This document shows, piece by piece, positions 34,384 through 45,784 of a stretch of 64,000 nucleotides of DNA. The notes under the pieces were generated by a model. That model was not told where the DNA came from, did not search any database, and saw only the letters and a program-made list of their open reading frames with translations. Made by a program: the position numbers and the translations under genes. This DNA is from Leisingera sp. S132 (GTDB taxonomy: Bacteria > Pseudomonadota > Alphaproteobacteria > Rhodobacterales > Rhodobacteraceae), in assembly GCF_025144465.1 (NCBI RefSeq), contig NZ_CP083553.1, positions 3,540,001 through 3,604,000 of the forward strand, in the 5' to 3' direction. Numbering within the stretch: position 1 is the first letter of the stretch; each line of letters opens with the position of its first letter.

Positions 34384-34892
34384 ATCTCCGAGAAGCCATT
34401 GGACGTCAGGCAGACCACTCAGCAGCGCCTTTGCACCGGTGTAATCACTGACCTGTCCGGCCGTCACGAACTGGTTCAGTGGACGCCCTTGGCTGTCACA
34501 GATTGCGTGCAGCTTAGTGTTCATGCCGCCCTTAGTGCGCCCGATCAGGCGCCCGCGCCCCCCTTTTCAACCCCAAGACTGGAGGCCGTGCGGTGTGCTT
34601 TCAGGTAAGTTGCGTCGATCATCACGGTCTTTTCCTCACTGTGTTCAGCAGCCAGACCGGTCATCATCTGGGCAAAGATGCCTTTGTCGCTCCACCGCTT
34701 CCAACGATTGTACAAGGTCTTGTGCGGGCCGTAATCTTTGGGCGCATCACGCCAGCGCAAGCCATTGCGATTGATGAAGATAATTCCGCTCAGAACACGC
34801 CGGTCATCAACACGCGGCTTACCGTGGGACTTCGGAAAATAGGGCCCAAGACGGGCCATCTGCGCGTCCGTCAGCCAGAAAAGATCAGACAT
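34381..34892 (-). pseudogene. IS5-family (IS427-like) transposase, truncated by IS3
   Basis: ORF1 starts at 34892 (MSDLFWLTDAQMARLGPYF) and runs to its stop at 34545 after GVEKGGAGA. This group continues by a frameshift at a G/C-rich slippery run into ORF2, and that continuation is present here (GRLIGRTKGGMNTKLH to DVQWLLGD). It ends at the codon for the second catalytic Asp, immediately followed by the IS3 terminus, whose first three bases TGA supply the stop. The last third of the transposase is gone. Confidence 0.85.
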
Positions 34893-34957
34893 ATCACTGC
34901 TCACTTTTCGAACCGTGACTCACGCCATCCACCGGAAATCAATGGCTCCTGACCCTA
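34384..34957 (-). mobile_element. Truncated IS5/IS427-like element
   Basis: The surviving left part of an element on the minus strand: the terminus region near 34940-34957 (reads GGGTCAGGAGCCATTGAT on the minus strand), the transposase start, and about two thirds of the gene. It was interrupted by IS3, of which only 58 bp remain. The terminus position is an estimate. Confidence 0.65.
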
Positions 34958-35271
34958 GAAAACAACAAGCAACGCGGTGCGGTAGGAATTCAATCTCAGC
35001 CGCACAGGCTTCCTGAAGGCCCTCTAGGGCCTTCAGGAAGCCTGGAACCTTCTTAGCCCACAGCTCACCGTGCTCATGGCGAGAACAGCTAGCCGGAGCG
35101 GCAATCATGAAAAAGCCCGTAGAGCGAGAACCCCTGTGATCAACCCTGACAAGAGGATTTCGCAGCTTTCAGTATCCGCCTCACCCGTAGCGTGTGCGAG
35201 AAACAAAACTATGGGCAATTTGCGCAAAAGTATGGGTCTAAAACACGCTTTTGGGCGATCCTACAAAGTTC
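34958..35271. other. 314-bp gap between the IS nest and gyrB
   Basis: It contains a very strong hairpin at 35005-35044 and otherwise no recognisable gene. It lies downstream of gyrB on the minus strand, so it may be the old 3' flank of that gene. Confidence 0.4.
35005..35044. repeat. Perfect 19-bp-arm hairpin
   Basis: Two 19-base arms (CAGGCTTCCTGAAGGCCCT and its exact complement) are separated by the two bases CT. This is the longest perfect inverted repeat seen outside IS termini in the window. It could be a bidirectional terminator for gyrB or a repeat of mobile origin. No T-run follows on either strand. Confidence 0.7.
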
Positions 35272-37689
<2,418 letters not shown>

Positions 37690-37774
37690 TCACATCTTCC
37701 TGTTTTAGCTTCGGGATTTTATACGAAACCTGACCAGGATTGTCACGCGCAAGCCCCCTTTTTTCTTGGCAGAA

Positions 37775-38368
37775 TCAGGCTGCCTTGGCCCCTAACCCGC
37801 CAGCCGCAGCCAGCCAGGTTTTGACCTTGGCCTCCGGCGCGTCCGTGGCTGGCGCAAAGGTTGTAAACCGCGTTGGCTTGATGCCGACAAACCCAAGAAT
37901 TTGACGGCTGATGAACTTCTTCACAGCATTGCCGTAAAACAATCGCAACAGCAGCGCGGGTGTGTCCGCTGTCAGCAGCACCCGGGCAGTCTTGCCAGTC
38001 AGCATCGGGGCCGGGAGCCCCACGAAGTTGACGTTGCGGGTATCGAAGGCCCGCCCCGGCAGAAAAGCCCTGTCAAACACTGCCTTCAGCTTGGCTGGGA
38101 TGGCGCCCCACCAAAGTGGAGAGGCCACAACCACATGCTCTGCCCATTCCAGATCCTCCAAAAAGGCTGCCAGGTCCGGCTCCAAGGGTTTCGGGGCCTT
38201 ATACCCGCCCTGTCCATAGTCCATGTCGAATTGCATCTGAGAAATGTCATGACAGCGTACCATATGGCCGTTCTCCTCCGCCGCGGCCTGATATGCGGCG
38301 CACAGGGATTTCGACAGGGAGGTTTGGCCGGGGTGGCCGTTCAGAATCAGGATTTTCCGGGCAGACAT
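37775..38368 (-). CDS. NAD(P)H-dependent flavodoxin-fold quinone oxidoreductase
   Basis: A 197-residue flavodoxin-like (NQO1/MdaB/KefF-type) reductase: KILILNGHPGQTSLSKSL binds FMN or FAD phosphate, and HVVVASPLWWGAIPAKLKAVFDR is the signature block. Such enzymes reduce quinones by two electrons and protect against electrophile stress. It is divergent from a TetR regulator, with three operator palindromes between them, which indicates repression relieved by an electrophilic or quinone-like inducer (inference). Confidence 0.88.
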   Translation of the reverse strand: MSARKILILNGHPGQTSLSKSLCAAYQAAAEENGHMVRCHDISQMQFDMDYGQGGYKAPKPLEPDLAAFLEDLEWAEHVVVASPLWWGAIPAKLKAVFDRAFLPGRAFDTRNVNFVGLPAPMLTGKTARVLLTADTPALLLRLFYGNAVKKFISRQILGFVGIKPTRFTTFAPATDAPEAKVKTWLAAAGGLGAKAA

Positions 38369-38389
38369 TTGACTCTCCTTTGGATAAGT

Positions 38390-38452
38390 TGACCGCGGTC
38401 ACTTTATTGAATCAAAAATGACCAAGGTCAATTACAAAAGTGACCGCGGTCA
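38390..38452. promoter_or_regulatory. Three TetR-type operator palindromes
   Basis: TGACCGCGGTCA occurs at 38390-38401 and again at 38441-38452, and TGACCAAGGTCA at 38419-38430. All three lie between the divergent quinone-reductase and tetR genes, at 29- and 22-base centre spacing. This is the layout of an auto-regulated TetR switch that controls both genes. Confidence 0.85.
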
Positions 38453-38474
38453 AAATTACTCGCGAGGCAGAGAC

Positions 38475-39068
38475 ATGACACGTGCACCGCAGAAACGGCG
38501 GCTGGAAACCCGGGCAAGACTGCTGGAGGTGGCAGCCGCAATCGTGCAGGAACAGGGCTACAGCGGATTGCGGGTGGAGGATGTGGTCGCCCGCGCTGGA
38601 GTGGCAAAGGGCACCTTATTCTCTCATTTCAAGGACAAGGACGGGCTGCTGGCCGTGCTGATCGGGGATGAGGTCATGCGCCTGCTGGACGGGATGGAGG
38701 CAGGCGGTGCCCCCCAGGATGCGGAAGAGCTGACCGCCCGGCTCGCGCCGCATCTGGACTACGTCGGCCAGGACCGGGTGATCTTTGATCTGCTTCTGCG
38801 CTACTCCGGCACCACGGCGGCAGAACCGGATGAGGTGGTCACTGCCGGTTTCATCCGGCAGGTCACGCTGCTGGCACACTGGCTGCAGGTTCTGCAGGAG
38901 GCCGGCCAAATTCGCAAGGATCAGCCGCCGGAACTGCTGGCAGAAGGCATTCAGGCCTTCCTGAACCACGTCCTGGGCGTGTGGTTTTGCATGGAACACG
39001 ACGATGAAACGCCGCCTGCAAAGGCGCTTGAGCCCTACTTGAAAGCCTGGCTGCAGCTCGCCGCTTAG
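38475..39068 (+). CDS. TetR-family transcriptional repressor
   Basis: A 197-residue regulator from the ATG at 38475. The helix-turn-helix (YSGLRVEDVVARAGVAKGTLFSHFKDKDGLL) is canonical, and the C-terminal ligand domain is unassigned. The operator palindromes end 22 bases before its start, so it almost certainly represses itself and the divergent reductase. Its 3' end overlaps the convergent LysE gene by four bases. Confidence 0.9.
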   Translation: MTRAPQKRRLETRARLLEVAAAIVQEQGYSGLRVEDVVARAGVAKGTLFSHFKDKDGLLAVLIGDEVMRLLDGMEAGGAPQDAEELTARLAPHLDYVGQDRVIFDLLLRYSGTTAAEPDEVVTAGFIRQVTLLAHWLQVLQEAGQIRKDQPPELLAEGIQAFLNHVLGVWFCMEHDDETPPAKALEPYLKAWLQLAA

Positions 39069-39685
39069 GTGAAGGGGATCACCAGCCCGACGCAGATCAG
39101 CAGCCCGCCGGAGACCAGATTGATCCGCCGCCGGATCCGGGTGGAGGTCACCGCACGGCGCACGCGGTGCACCATTCCCGCCAGCGCCAGATTGCCCAAA
39201 AGCGGCACCAGGAAGGACAGGGTGACAATCGCGGCGATGTCTGTCCAGGAGATTCCCGAAAGGTCAAAGAAACCGGGCAGCACGCCCATGTAGAACAGGA
39301 TCGCCTTGGGATTGCCCAGGATCACCGCGATACCGGCCATGAAACCGGCCCAGACGCCAGGGCGCGTCAGGGCGCGGTTTTCCTCCACCGCGTCGCCGGC
39401 ATGGCGGATCAGCAGATACCCCATGCCCAGGAACATCGCGCAAGCCACCCAGCGCAGCACTGTCATGATGCCCTCGATTTCCGAGACCACCCAAGACATG
39501 CCCGCAACCGCAATCAACGGCCAGAAGATGTCTCCGCAGGCGACGCCAACCGCCAACGGCCAGGCCGCTGGGAACCCGCCGGAAACAGAGCGTGCCATCA
39601 GCGCCAGCCACACCGGGCCGGGGGTCAGGAACAGGATGAACAATGCACCGGCATAAAGCGCCAGATCCCTGGGCGTGACGGTCAT
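39065..39685 (-). CDS. LysE-family amino acid / metabolite exporter
   Basis: A 206-residue membrane protein of the LysE/RhtB type with about six helices. The N-terminal block FLTPGPVWLALMARSVSGGFPAAW is the family signature, and GNPKAILFYMGVLPGFF is the conserved mid-region. It starts within the end of recF (four-base overlap), so it is expressed with dnaN-recF or from within recF. The exported compound is unknown. Confidence 0.9.
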   Translation of the reverse strand: MTVTPRDLALYAGALFILFLTPGPVWLALMARSVSGGFPAAWPLAVGVACGDIFWPLIAVAGMSWVVSEIEGIMTVLRWVACAMFLGMGYLLIRHAGDAVEENRALTRPGVWAGFMAGIAVILGNPKAILFYMGVLPGFFDLSGISWTDIAAIVTLSFLVPLLGNLALAGMVHRVRRAVTSTRIRRRINLVSGGLLICVGLVIPFT

Positions 39686-40779
39686 TTCCGGGACACCTCC
39701 GACACGCCTTCTTTATCCGTCACTTCAAGCACTTGCGCCCGGCCCTCCAGTTCCGCGAACAGCTCAGGGCCGGTGCCGGTCATCCAGGCCTGGGTTCCCA
39801 GGGCGCAGATCTCATCGTACAACGCAGCGCGGCGGGCAGCGTCCAGATGTGCTGCGACCTCATCCAGCAGGAGGATCGGCGGCGCGCCCTCGCGCTCGGC
39901 CAGCGCCCGCGCATTGGCCAGAATCAGCGACACCAGCAACGCCTTCTGCTCGCCGGTGGAGCAGTCCTTGGCCGGGATGCCCTTGGCGCGGTAAGTGCCA
40001 ATCAGATCGGTGCGGTGCGGCCCTACCAAGGTACGGCCTGCGGCCAGATCGCGGAACCGGCTTTCCTCCAGAACCTCTTTGAAATCGGCCTCTGTGGACG
40101 GCATGCTGCCCTCCGATTGAATCAATTCCAGTTCCGCAGCGGGAAAAGCGGTTTCCGCCTCGGCCTGTGCCAATTGCAGCAGGTCAACTGCCTGTACCCG
40201 GGCGGCATGAATCCGGTGCCCGGCGGCAGCCATGCGGTCTTCCAGCACCTTGTACCAGGCTGCATCCCGGATTTGTTCCTTCAACAACCGGTTGCGCTCG
40301 CGCATCGCCTTTTCATAGGCCAGCGACGCCTCAGCATGACCAGGCTCGAAACTGAGCGCGATCCGGTCCAGAAAGCGCCGCCGCCCTTCGGCTGCCTCAA
40401 TCCACAGCCGGTCCATTGCCGGGATCAGCCAGACCACGCGCGCCACCTGCCCCAGCGCCAGCTGGCTGGCGGACTTGTTGTCGATCTTCACTTGCCGGGC
40501 ATTGCCGCCCTCGGACCAGGTTTCCACCTCGAAAGTCTGCGACGGTGCCTGCAGCTCGCCTCTCAGTTTCCAGCCCAATGCCTCTGGCTGGCGCGCCATG
40601 TCGGCAGCACTGGCCCGGCGCAAACCGCGGCCCGGCGAAAACAGCGACACCGCCTCCAAGATGTTGGTCTTGCCCGCGCCGTTGTTGCCGTGAAGGGCCA
40701 CCGGACGCCCGTCCAAACGCAAATCCGCCCGCAAATGCGAGCGGAAATGGGAAAGGGTCAATGCGGTCAGAGCCAGCAT
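39682..40779 (-). CDS. recF: DNA replication and repair protein RecF
   Basis: A 365-residue SMC-like ATPase that loads RecA at gaps. Walker A is GNNGAGKTNILEAVS near residue 35, the signature is CSTGEQKALLVSLILA, and Walker B is ILLLDEVAAHLD. It lies 63 bases downstream of dnaN on the same strand, the usual order. Confidence 0.95.
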   Translation of the reverse strand: MLALTALTLSHFRSHLRADLRLDGRPVALHGNNGAGKTNILEAVSLFSPGRGLRRASAADMARQPEALGWKLRGELQAPSQTFEVETWSEGGNARQVKIDNKSASQLALGQVARVVWLIPAMDRLWIEAAEGRRRFLDRIALSFEPGHAEASLAYEKAMRERNRLLKEQIRDAAWYKVLEDRMAAAGHRIHAARVQAVDLLQLAQAEAETAFPAAELELIQSEGSMPSTEADFKEVLEESRFRDLAAGRTLVGPHRTDLIGTYRAKGIPAKDCSTGEQKALLVSLILANARALAEREGAPPILLLDEVAAHLDAARRAALYDEICALGTQAWMTGTGPELFAELEGRAQVLEVTDKEGVSEVSRK

Positions 40780-40842
40780 GAAGCGCGCGCCCTTTTTCTT
40801 CTTTGCAAAATTACTCGCGCTGCAGGCATCGCCGTCAGGCGA

Positions 40843-41961
40843 TCAAACCCGCATCGGCATCACGACGTAAACGGCGCTTTCGTCACTGCCTTCGCGCATC
40901 AGGGTCGGATCGCCGGAGGAGTTGAACATGAACACGGCGTTTTCGCGGTCCACCTGGTTAGCGATTTCCAGCAGGTATTTGGCGTTAAAGCCGATTTCCA
41001 GCCGCTCGTCATTGTAGGCAACGGCCAGCTCTTCCTCCGCCGCACCGCTGTCGGGCGCGTTCACCGACAGGATCAGCCGATCCTCTTCCAACTGCAGCTT
41101 CACCGCGCGGGAGCGTTCAGAAGAAACAGTGGCAACCCGGTCAACGGCCTGTGCGAACTCGGCCGCGTCCACCTCCAGGCGGCGGGTGTTTCCGGCCGGG
41201 ATCACGCGGGTGTAGTCGGGAAAGGTCCCGTCGATCACCTTGGAGGTCAGAGTGATATTCGGGGTGGCAAAGCGCACCTTGGTTTCAGAGACCGAAACCG
41301 CGATATCCATGTCGTCATCATCCAGCAGCTTGCGCAGCTCGCCCACGGTTTTGCGCGGCACGATCACGCCGGGCATGTCCTCGGCGCCCAGCGGCAGTTC
41401 CGCGTCGATGCGGGCCAGGCGGTGGCCGTCGGTGGCCACGGCGCGCAGAACCTTGCCGCCATCCCCCGACGACACATGCAGGTAGACACCGTTCAGGTAA
41501 TACCGGGTTTCCTCAGTGGAGATCGCGAATTTCGACTTGTCGAACAGGCGGCGCAGCACCGCGGCCTTGGCAGCGAAGTTCGAGTGATACTCGGAGGAAG
41601 CCATCACCGGAAAATCCTCGCGCGGCAGGGTCGCCAGCGAGAAGTTGGAGCGCCCTGCCTCGACGGTCAGGCGGCCGGTTGCGGCGTCGGCGCTCAGAGT
41701 GACCAGCGCGCCGTCAGGCAGCTTGCGGACAATCTCGTGCAGGGTGGTGGCGGCGACGGTGGTGGCGCCGGCGCGTTCCACCTGCGCGGGGGCCTTGTCG
41801 ACCACCTCGATATCCAGGTCGGTTGCACGGAACTGGACACTGTCGCCCTCGGCTTCGATCAGCACATTCGCCAGGATCGGAATGGTGTTGCGGCGCTCGA
41901 CCACAGACTGCGCTTGGGCCACGGCCTTGAGGAGCGTGCCGCGTTCGATGCTGATCTTCAT
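40843..41961 (-). CDS. dnaN: DNA polymerase III beta subunit (sliding clamp)
   Basis: A 372-residue clamp starting MKISIERGTLLKAVAQAQSVVERRNTIPIL, with the C-terminal MPMRV motif that binds client peptides. The start at 41961 gives the exact family N-terminus; the frame extends 48 bases further without conserved residues. dnaA, which usually precedes dnaN, is absent; the upstream gene is instead a demethylating dehydrogenase on the same strand, behind a terminator. Confidence 0.96.
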   Translation of the reverse strand: MKISIERGTLLKAVAQAQSVVERRNTIPILANVLIEAEGDSVQFRATDLDIEVVDKAPAQVERAGATTVAATTLHEIVRKLPDGALVTLSADAATGRLTVEAGRSNFSLATLPREDFPVMASSEYHSNFAAKAAVLRRLFDKSKFAISTEETRYYLNGVYLHVSSGDGGKVLRAVATDGHRLARIDAELPLGAEDMPGVIVPRKTVGELRKLLDDDDMDIAVSVSETKVRFATPNITLTSKVIDGTFPDYTRVIPAGNTRRLEVDAAEFAQAVDRVATVSSERSRAVKLQLEEDRLILSVNAPDSGAAEEELAVAYNDERLEIGFNAKYLLEIANQVDRENAVFMFNSSGDPTLMREGSDESAVYVVMPMRV

Positions 41962-42155
41962 GTCCCAAATCCTCTTCGTCAGGCCCGTGTCAGTGGCCGG
42001 GACAAGCAACCTACCTGTTTACCCCTGCCGCACAAGGCTTTTTATGGATTTCTCCAAGGGATTTCAGGCGGGGTCAAGAGGGGCTGAACGGCTGGGCCGT
42101 GAAACCGGGGGGAACGTTGCAGCAGAACCCGCCGCTGTCCCCGCAGGGACAGCAA

Positions 42156-42182
42156 CGAAAAACGCCCCGGCACAAGGCCGGG
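42156..42182 (-). terminator. Rho-independent terminator after the FAD-GcvT gene
   Basis: On the minus strand: CCCGGC, loop CTTGT, GCCGGG, then GCGTTTTT. It starts 37 bases beyond the dehydrogenase stop and insulates dnaN from that locus. Confidence 0.85.
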
Positions 42183-42218
42183 ACGCAAAACGGGCAGGTG
42201 AATGCACTGAAGAGGTGC

Positions 42219-44669
42219 TTAGGCCTTCACCCGCTCCGATTTCGGATCGTACATCGGCTTCAGGGAAGCTTCGGCTTTCACTTTCACGCCGCAGACGTCG
42301 ATCTCATAGACCGAACCCAGCACATCCGCTGCGCTTTCCCCCTCGCAGGGCACATAGCCCATGCCGATGGCGGCACCCAGCGTGTGGCCGTAGTTACCGG
42401 AGCTGAGATAGCCCACGTATTTGCCGTCGCGGATGATCGGCTCGTTGTGGAACAGCAGCGGCTCGGGGTCGGTCAGTTTGAACTGAACCATGCGGTTCTT
42501 GGGACCGCTCTCCTTGCGCTCCAGCACCGCGGCCTTGCCGATAAAGTCGTCCTTGCCGACGGCAACCGCAAAGCCGAGCCCTGCATCAATCACATTGTCT
42601 TCGCAAGTGATGTCGTGGCCGAAGTGGCGGAACCCCTTCTCGATCCGGCAGCTGTCCATCATGTGCATGCCGCAGAGCTTGAGCCCCATGTCCTGGCCCG
42701 CCTCCCAGAGGGTTTCGAAGGCATGGCCGGACATTTCCGCCGGGATGTAGATTTCCCAGCCAAGTTCACCCACGTAGGTCACCCGGTGCACACGGGCGAG
42801 CCCCATGCCAAGTTCGATCTCTTGCGCGGTGCCGAAGGGGTTCACCTCATTGGAGAAATCATTGGGCGACACTTTCTGCAGCAGTTCGCGGGAGTTCGGG
42901 CCCATGACGGCCAGAACGCCCTCTCCAGCAGTGACGTCTGTCAGTACGACGTTGAAACCGCCCTTGTTGCGCATCATCCAAGTCTGATCGGCGAGGCGGG
43001 TCACCGCTGGGGTCACCACCAGATAGACGGTCTCGCTCAGACGGGTGACGGTCACATCCGCCTCTATCCCGCCGCGGCTGTTCAGGAACTGGGTGTAGAC
43101 GATCTTGCCCGCCGGAACCGAGACATTGGCACCGCAGATGTAGTTCAGGAACTCCTCCGCATCCGGGCCTTCGACGCGGATCTTGCCAAAGGAGGACATG
43201 TCGTACATGCCGACGTTTTCACGGACAGCGCGGTGTTCAGCTGCAGAATTTTCGAACCAGTTCTGGCGTTTCCAGCTGTACTGGTACTCGCGCTCCTGGC
43301 CTTCGTTCGCAAACCAGTTGGCGCGTTCCCAGCCACCGATTTCGCCGAATACGGCGCCCTGCTCCTTGAGGTGGTAGTGGAACGGGGTGCGGCGCACGCC
43401 GCGGGCCGTGGCCTTCTGGCGGTAGGGGAAATGGTCCGCATAGAGCAGGCCGAGGGTCTCTTTTGAACGCTCGAACAGGTAATGCTTGTTGCCCTGGAAC
43501 GGGTGCATGCGGGAGATGTCCACATCGCCGAGATCAAACGGCTTCTGGCCGTCTTCCATCCACTGCGCCAGCGCCATGCCTGCGCCGCCTGCGGACTGGA
43601 TGCCGATCGAGTTGAAGCCTGCGGCGACCCAGAAGTTGTCCATCTCCGGCGCCAGGCCGAGGTGGTAAGCGTCGTCCGGGGTAAAGGATTCCGGTCCGTT
43701 GAAGAAAGTGTGGATACCGGCCTCCGCCAGCATCGGCATCCGGTTGCAGGCGGCTTCCAGGATTGGTTCAAAGTGGTCGAAGTCCTCAGGCAGCTGGTCG
43801 AACTCGAAGCTGTCGGGGATGCCGTTCATCGCCCAGGGCTTGGCGTTGGGTTCGAAGGCACCCAGCAGGATTTTACCTGCATCTTCCTTGTAGTAGGCGC
43901 ATTCATCCGGCACCCGCAGCACCGGCATCTGGGTCAGGCCTTCGATGCCTTCGGTGACGATGTAGAAGTGCTCGCAGGCGTGCAGCGGCACGTTGACGCC
44001 CGCCATGCGACCGACCTCGTGCCCCCACATGCCGGCGCAATTCACCACCATGTCGGCTTCGATGTGGCCCTGGGTTTGGCCATCATCGCTGGCCCAGTCA
44101 ACACCGGTGACGCGGCGGCCGTTTTTGGAGATACCGGTGACCTTGATGCGCTCCTTGACCAGCGCGCCGCGCTGGCGGGCGCCCTTGGCCAGGGCCAGCG
44201 CAATGTTGGCCGGATCCGCCTGCCCGTCGGTCGGCAGCCAGACACCGCCCGTCACGCCGTCCAGATTGATGTGTTCGTAGCGCTCCTTGACCTCCTTGGG
44301 CGACAATTCCTCCACCGGCACGCCAAAGGCGCGGGCCATGGCGGCGTTGCGATAGAGCTCTTCAAGCCGCTCGCCGGTCAGCGCCGCGGACACCGAGCCG
44401 ACCTGGCGCATGCCGGTGGCGACGCCGGTTTCTTCCTCAAGCCCCAGGTAAAGCTCTGCCGAATAGCGCGCGAGCTTGGTCATGTTGGAGGACGCGCGCA
44501 GCTGGCCGATCAGGCCCGCGGCGTGCCAGGTGGTGCCGGAGGTCAGCTGCTTGCGCTCCAGCAGCACCACATCCTTCCAGCCGAGCTTGGTCAGGTGATA
44601 GGCCACCGAGCAGCCGATCACGCCACCGCCGATAATCACCACGCGGGCCTTGTTGGGAAGATCGCTCAT
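42219..44669 (-). CDS. FAD-GcvT fusion dehydrogenase (sarcosine / dimethylglycine dehydrogenase type), first paralogue
   Basis: An 816-residue two-domain enzyme. The N-terminal DAO flavin domain starts ARVVIIGGGVIGCSVAYHL (GxGxxG), with TSGTTWHAAGLIG, the site region that carries the covalent-flavin histidine in the family. An FAO_M segment follows, and the C-terminal half is a GcvT tetrahydrofolate-binding domain (VTYVGELGWEIYIP, MMDSCRIEKGFRHFGHD). It oxidatively removes an N-methyl group and passes it to folate or releases formaldehyde. The ATG at 44669 follows GGAG. It is the last gene of a betaine-type demethylation locus, with a terminator after it. The precise N-methyl substrate is not determinable. 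Confidence 0.88.
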   Translation of the reverse strand: MSDLPNKARVVIIGGGVIGCSVAYHLTKLGWKDVVLLERKQLTSGTTWHAAGLIGQLRASSNMTKLARYSAELYLGLEEETGVATGMRQVGSVSAALTGERLEELYRNAAMARAFGVPVEELSPKEVKERYEHINLDGVTGGVWLPTDGQADPANIALALAKGARQRGALVKERIKVTGISKNGRRVTGVDWASDDGQTQGHIEADMVVNCAGMWGHEVGRMAGVNVPLHACEHFYIVTEGIEGLTQMPVLRVPDECAYYKEDAGKILLGAFEPNAKPWAMNGIPDSFEFDQLPEDFDHFEPILEAACNRMPMLAEAGIHTFFNGPESFTPDDAYHLGLAPEMDNFWVAAGFNSIGIQSAGGAGMALAQWMEDGQKPFDLGDVDISRMHPFQGNKHYLFERSKETLGLLYADHFPYRQKATARGVRRTPFHYHLKEQGAVFGEIGGWERANWFANEGQEREYQYSWKRQNWFENSAAEHRAVRENVGMYDMSSFGKIRVEGPDAEEFLNYICGANVSVPAGKIVYTQFLNSRGGIEADVTVTRLSETVYLVVTPAVTRLADQTWMMRNKGGFNVVLTDVTAGEGVLAVMGPNSRELLQKVSPNDFSNEVNPFGTAQEIELGMGLARVHRVTYVGELGWEIYIPAEMSGHAFETLWEAGQDMGLKLCGMHMMDSCRIEKGFRHFGHDITCEDNVIDAGLGFAVAVGKDDFIGKAAVLERKESGPKNRMVQFKLTDPEPLLFHNEPIIRDGKYVGYLSSGNYGHTLGAAIGMGYVPCEGESAADVLGSVYEIDVCGVKVKAEASLKPMYDPKSERVKA

Positions 44670-44752
44670 GTCATCGCTCCTGAATGAGGGTTTGCGCCTG
44701 ATTATCACGAACAGGCGGCGCAAAATGCATCAAAAACGTCAGACTGCCGAGG

Positions 44753-45766
44753 CTATTCTCCTGCCTTGAGGATTTTTTCTGAACCATCCTCTCCCAGCCG
44801 GCGGCGTTTGCGCAGGGCAAAGGGGGTGATGCCGAAGAAGCTCTTGTACAGGCTGGAAAATCCGTTGGGAAAGCCGCAGGCAAGACCGATCTCGCGGACG
44901 CTCATAGTGGTATTGAGCAGGAGATTGTTGGCCTTGGAGAGCCGCATTTCCCGGTAGAACCCATTGGGAGTGGTTCCCAGGAAGGTCCGGAACTTGCGCT
45001 CCAGAGAGCGGGTGGAAATACCCAGCTCATCGACGATGTCGCTGATCGGCACCGGCTCCTCGATGTTGTCCTGCATGATGCGGATGCAATGATCCAGGTC
45101 GCTGTCACCGGTGATCGTCGGCTTGGCGCCGGCAAAGGGCTGCAGCGAGGAGAAGTCGCGCACCTGTTCGTGCAGCATGATGTTGCCCACGGTCATCTGC
45201 GCCGCAGCAGAGGTCAGCCTGCCGACCAGCGCCAGGATGATGTCGACAGTAGACCCCATGCCGGCGCAGGTCACAACCGGCCCGTCCTCGCTGGCCAGCG
45301 CATGGCTGGAATCATTCAATCCCATCCGCTCGCGCAGCAGGGCAGAATTTTCCCAGTGGGTCGTCAGCCGACCGGCGGCGCCGCCCTGATCGCGGATATA
45401 GCGGGCAGCAGCCTCGGCCAGCAGGTAGACCTTGATATCGCGGCAGGTGTAGCTGGAGATCACCCGTCCCAGGCTGAGGCCCGGATGATCCGGGTCCGAG
45501 TTGCCAAGGAAGAAGACAAAATCCGCGTCCGGCTTGGCCGCGAAGGGTTCGGTATCCACGCTGAGGCCCGCCCGGCAGCCTACGCGCCCGCCCTGCAGCG
45601 AGCGGACGGTCCATTTGAACGGCGGCTGGGCCAGCACACGATTGGCGATCCGCAGCACCTCGAGGATTGCTGACATTTCGATCAACACAAAACCTTCGGT
45701 GACGATGATGTCGATGTGCCAGACCCGGGCCGGGTCTGCCGCTTTCAGTTTTTCCGGAGCTGCCAT
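44753..45766 (-). CDS. GlxA-family AraC-type activator (GbdR-like)
   Basis: A 337-residue regulator with an N-terminal DJ-1/PfpI-like domain (about residues 15-190) and a C-terminal AraC double helix-turn-helix (ISDIVDELGISTRSLERKF and VREIGLACGFPNGFSSLYKSFFG). GbdR, the activator of glycine betaine and dimethylglycine catabolism in pseudomonads, has this layout. Its position between a homocysteine methyltransferase and a dimethylglycine-type dehydrogenase supports that role. It follows the methyltransferase gene by 18 bases. Confidence 0.87.
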   Translation of the reverse strand: MAAPEKLKAADPARVWHIDIIVTEGFVLIEMSAILEVLRIANRVLAQPPFKWTVRSLQGGRVGCRAGLSVDTEPFAAKPDADFVFFLGNSDPDHPGLSLGRVISSYTCRDIKVYLLAEAAARYIRDQGGAAGRLTTHWENSALLRERMGLNDSSHALASEDGPVVTCAGMGSTVDIILALVGRLTSAAAQMTVGNIMLHEQVRDFSSLQPFAGAKPTITGDSDLDHCIRIMQDNIEEPVPISDIVDELGISTRSLERKFRTFLGTTPNGFYREMRLSKANNLLLNTTMSVREIGLACGFPNGFSSLYKSFFGITPFALRKRRRLGEDGSEKILKAGE

Positions 45767-45784
45767 GCTGATCCCCTCCCCTGG

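Noticed and set aside
41962-42218. Possible chromosomal origin beside dnaN
   Set aside because: No cluster of DnaA-box-like sequences and no dnaA gene. The gap is explained by a terminator and a promoter region.
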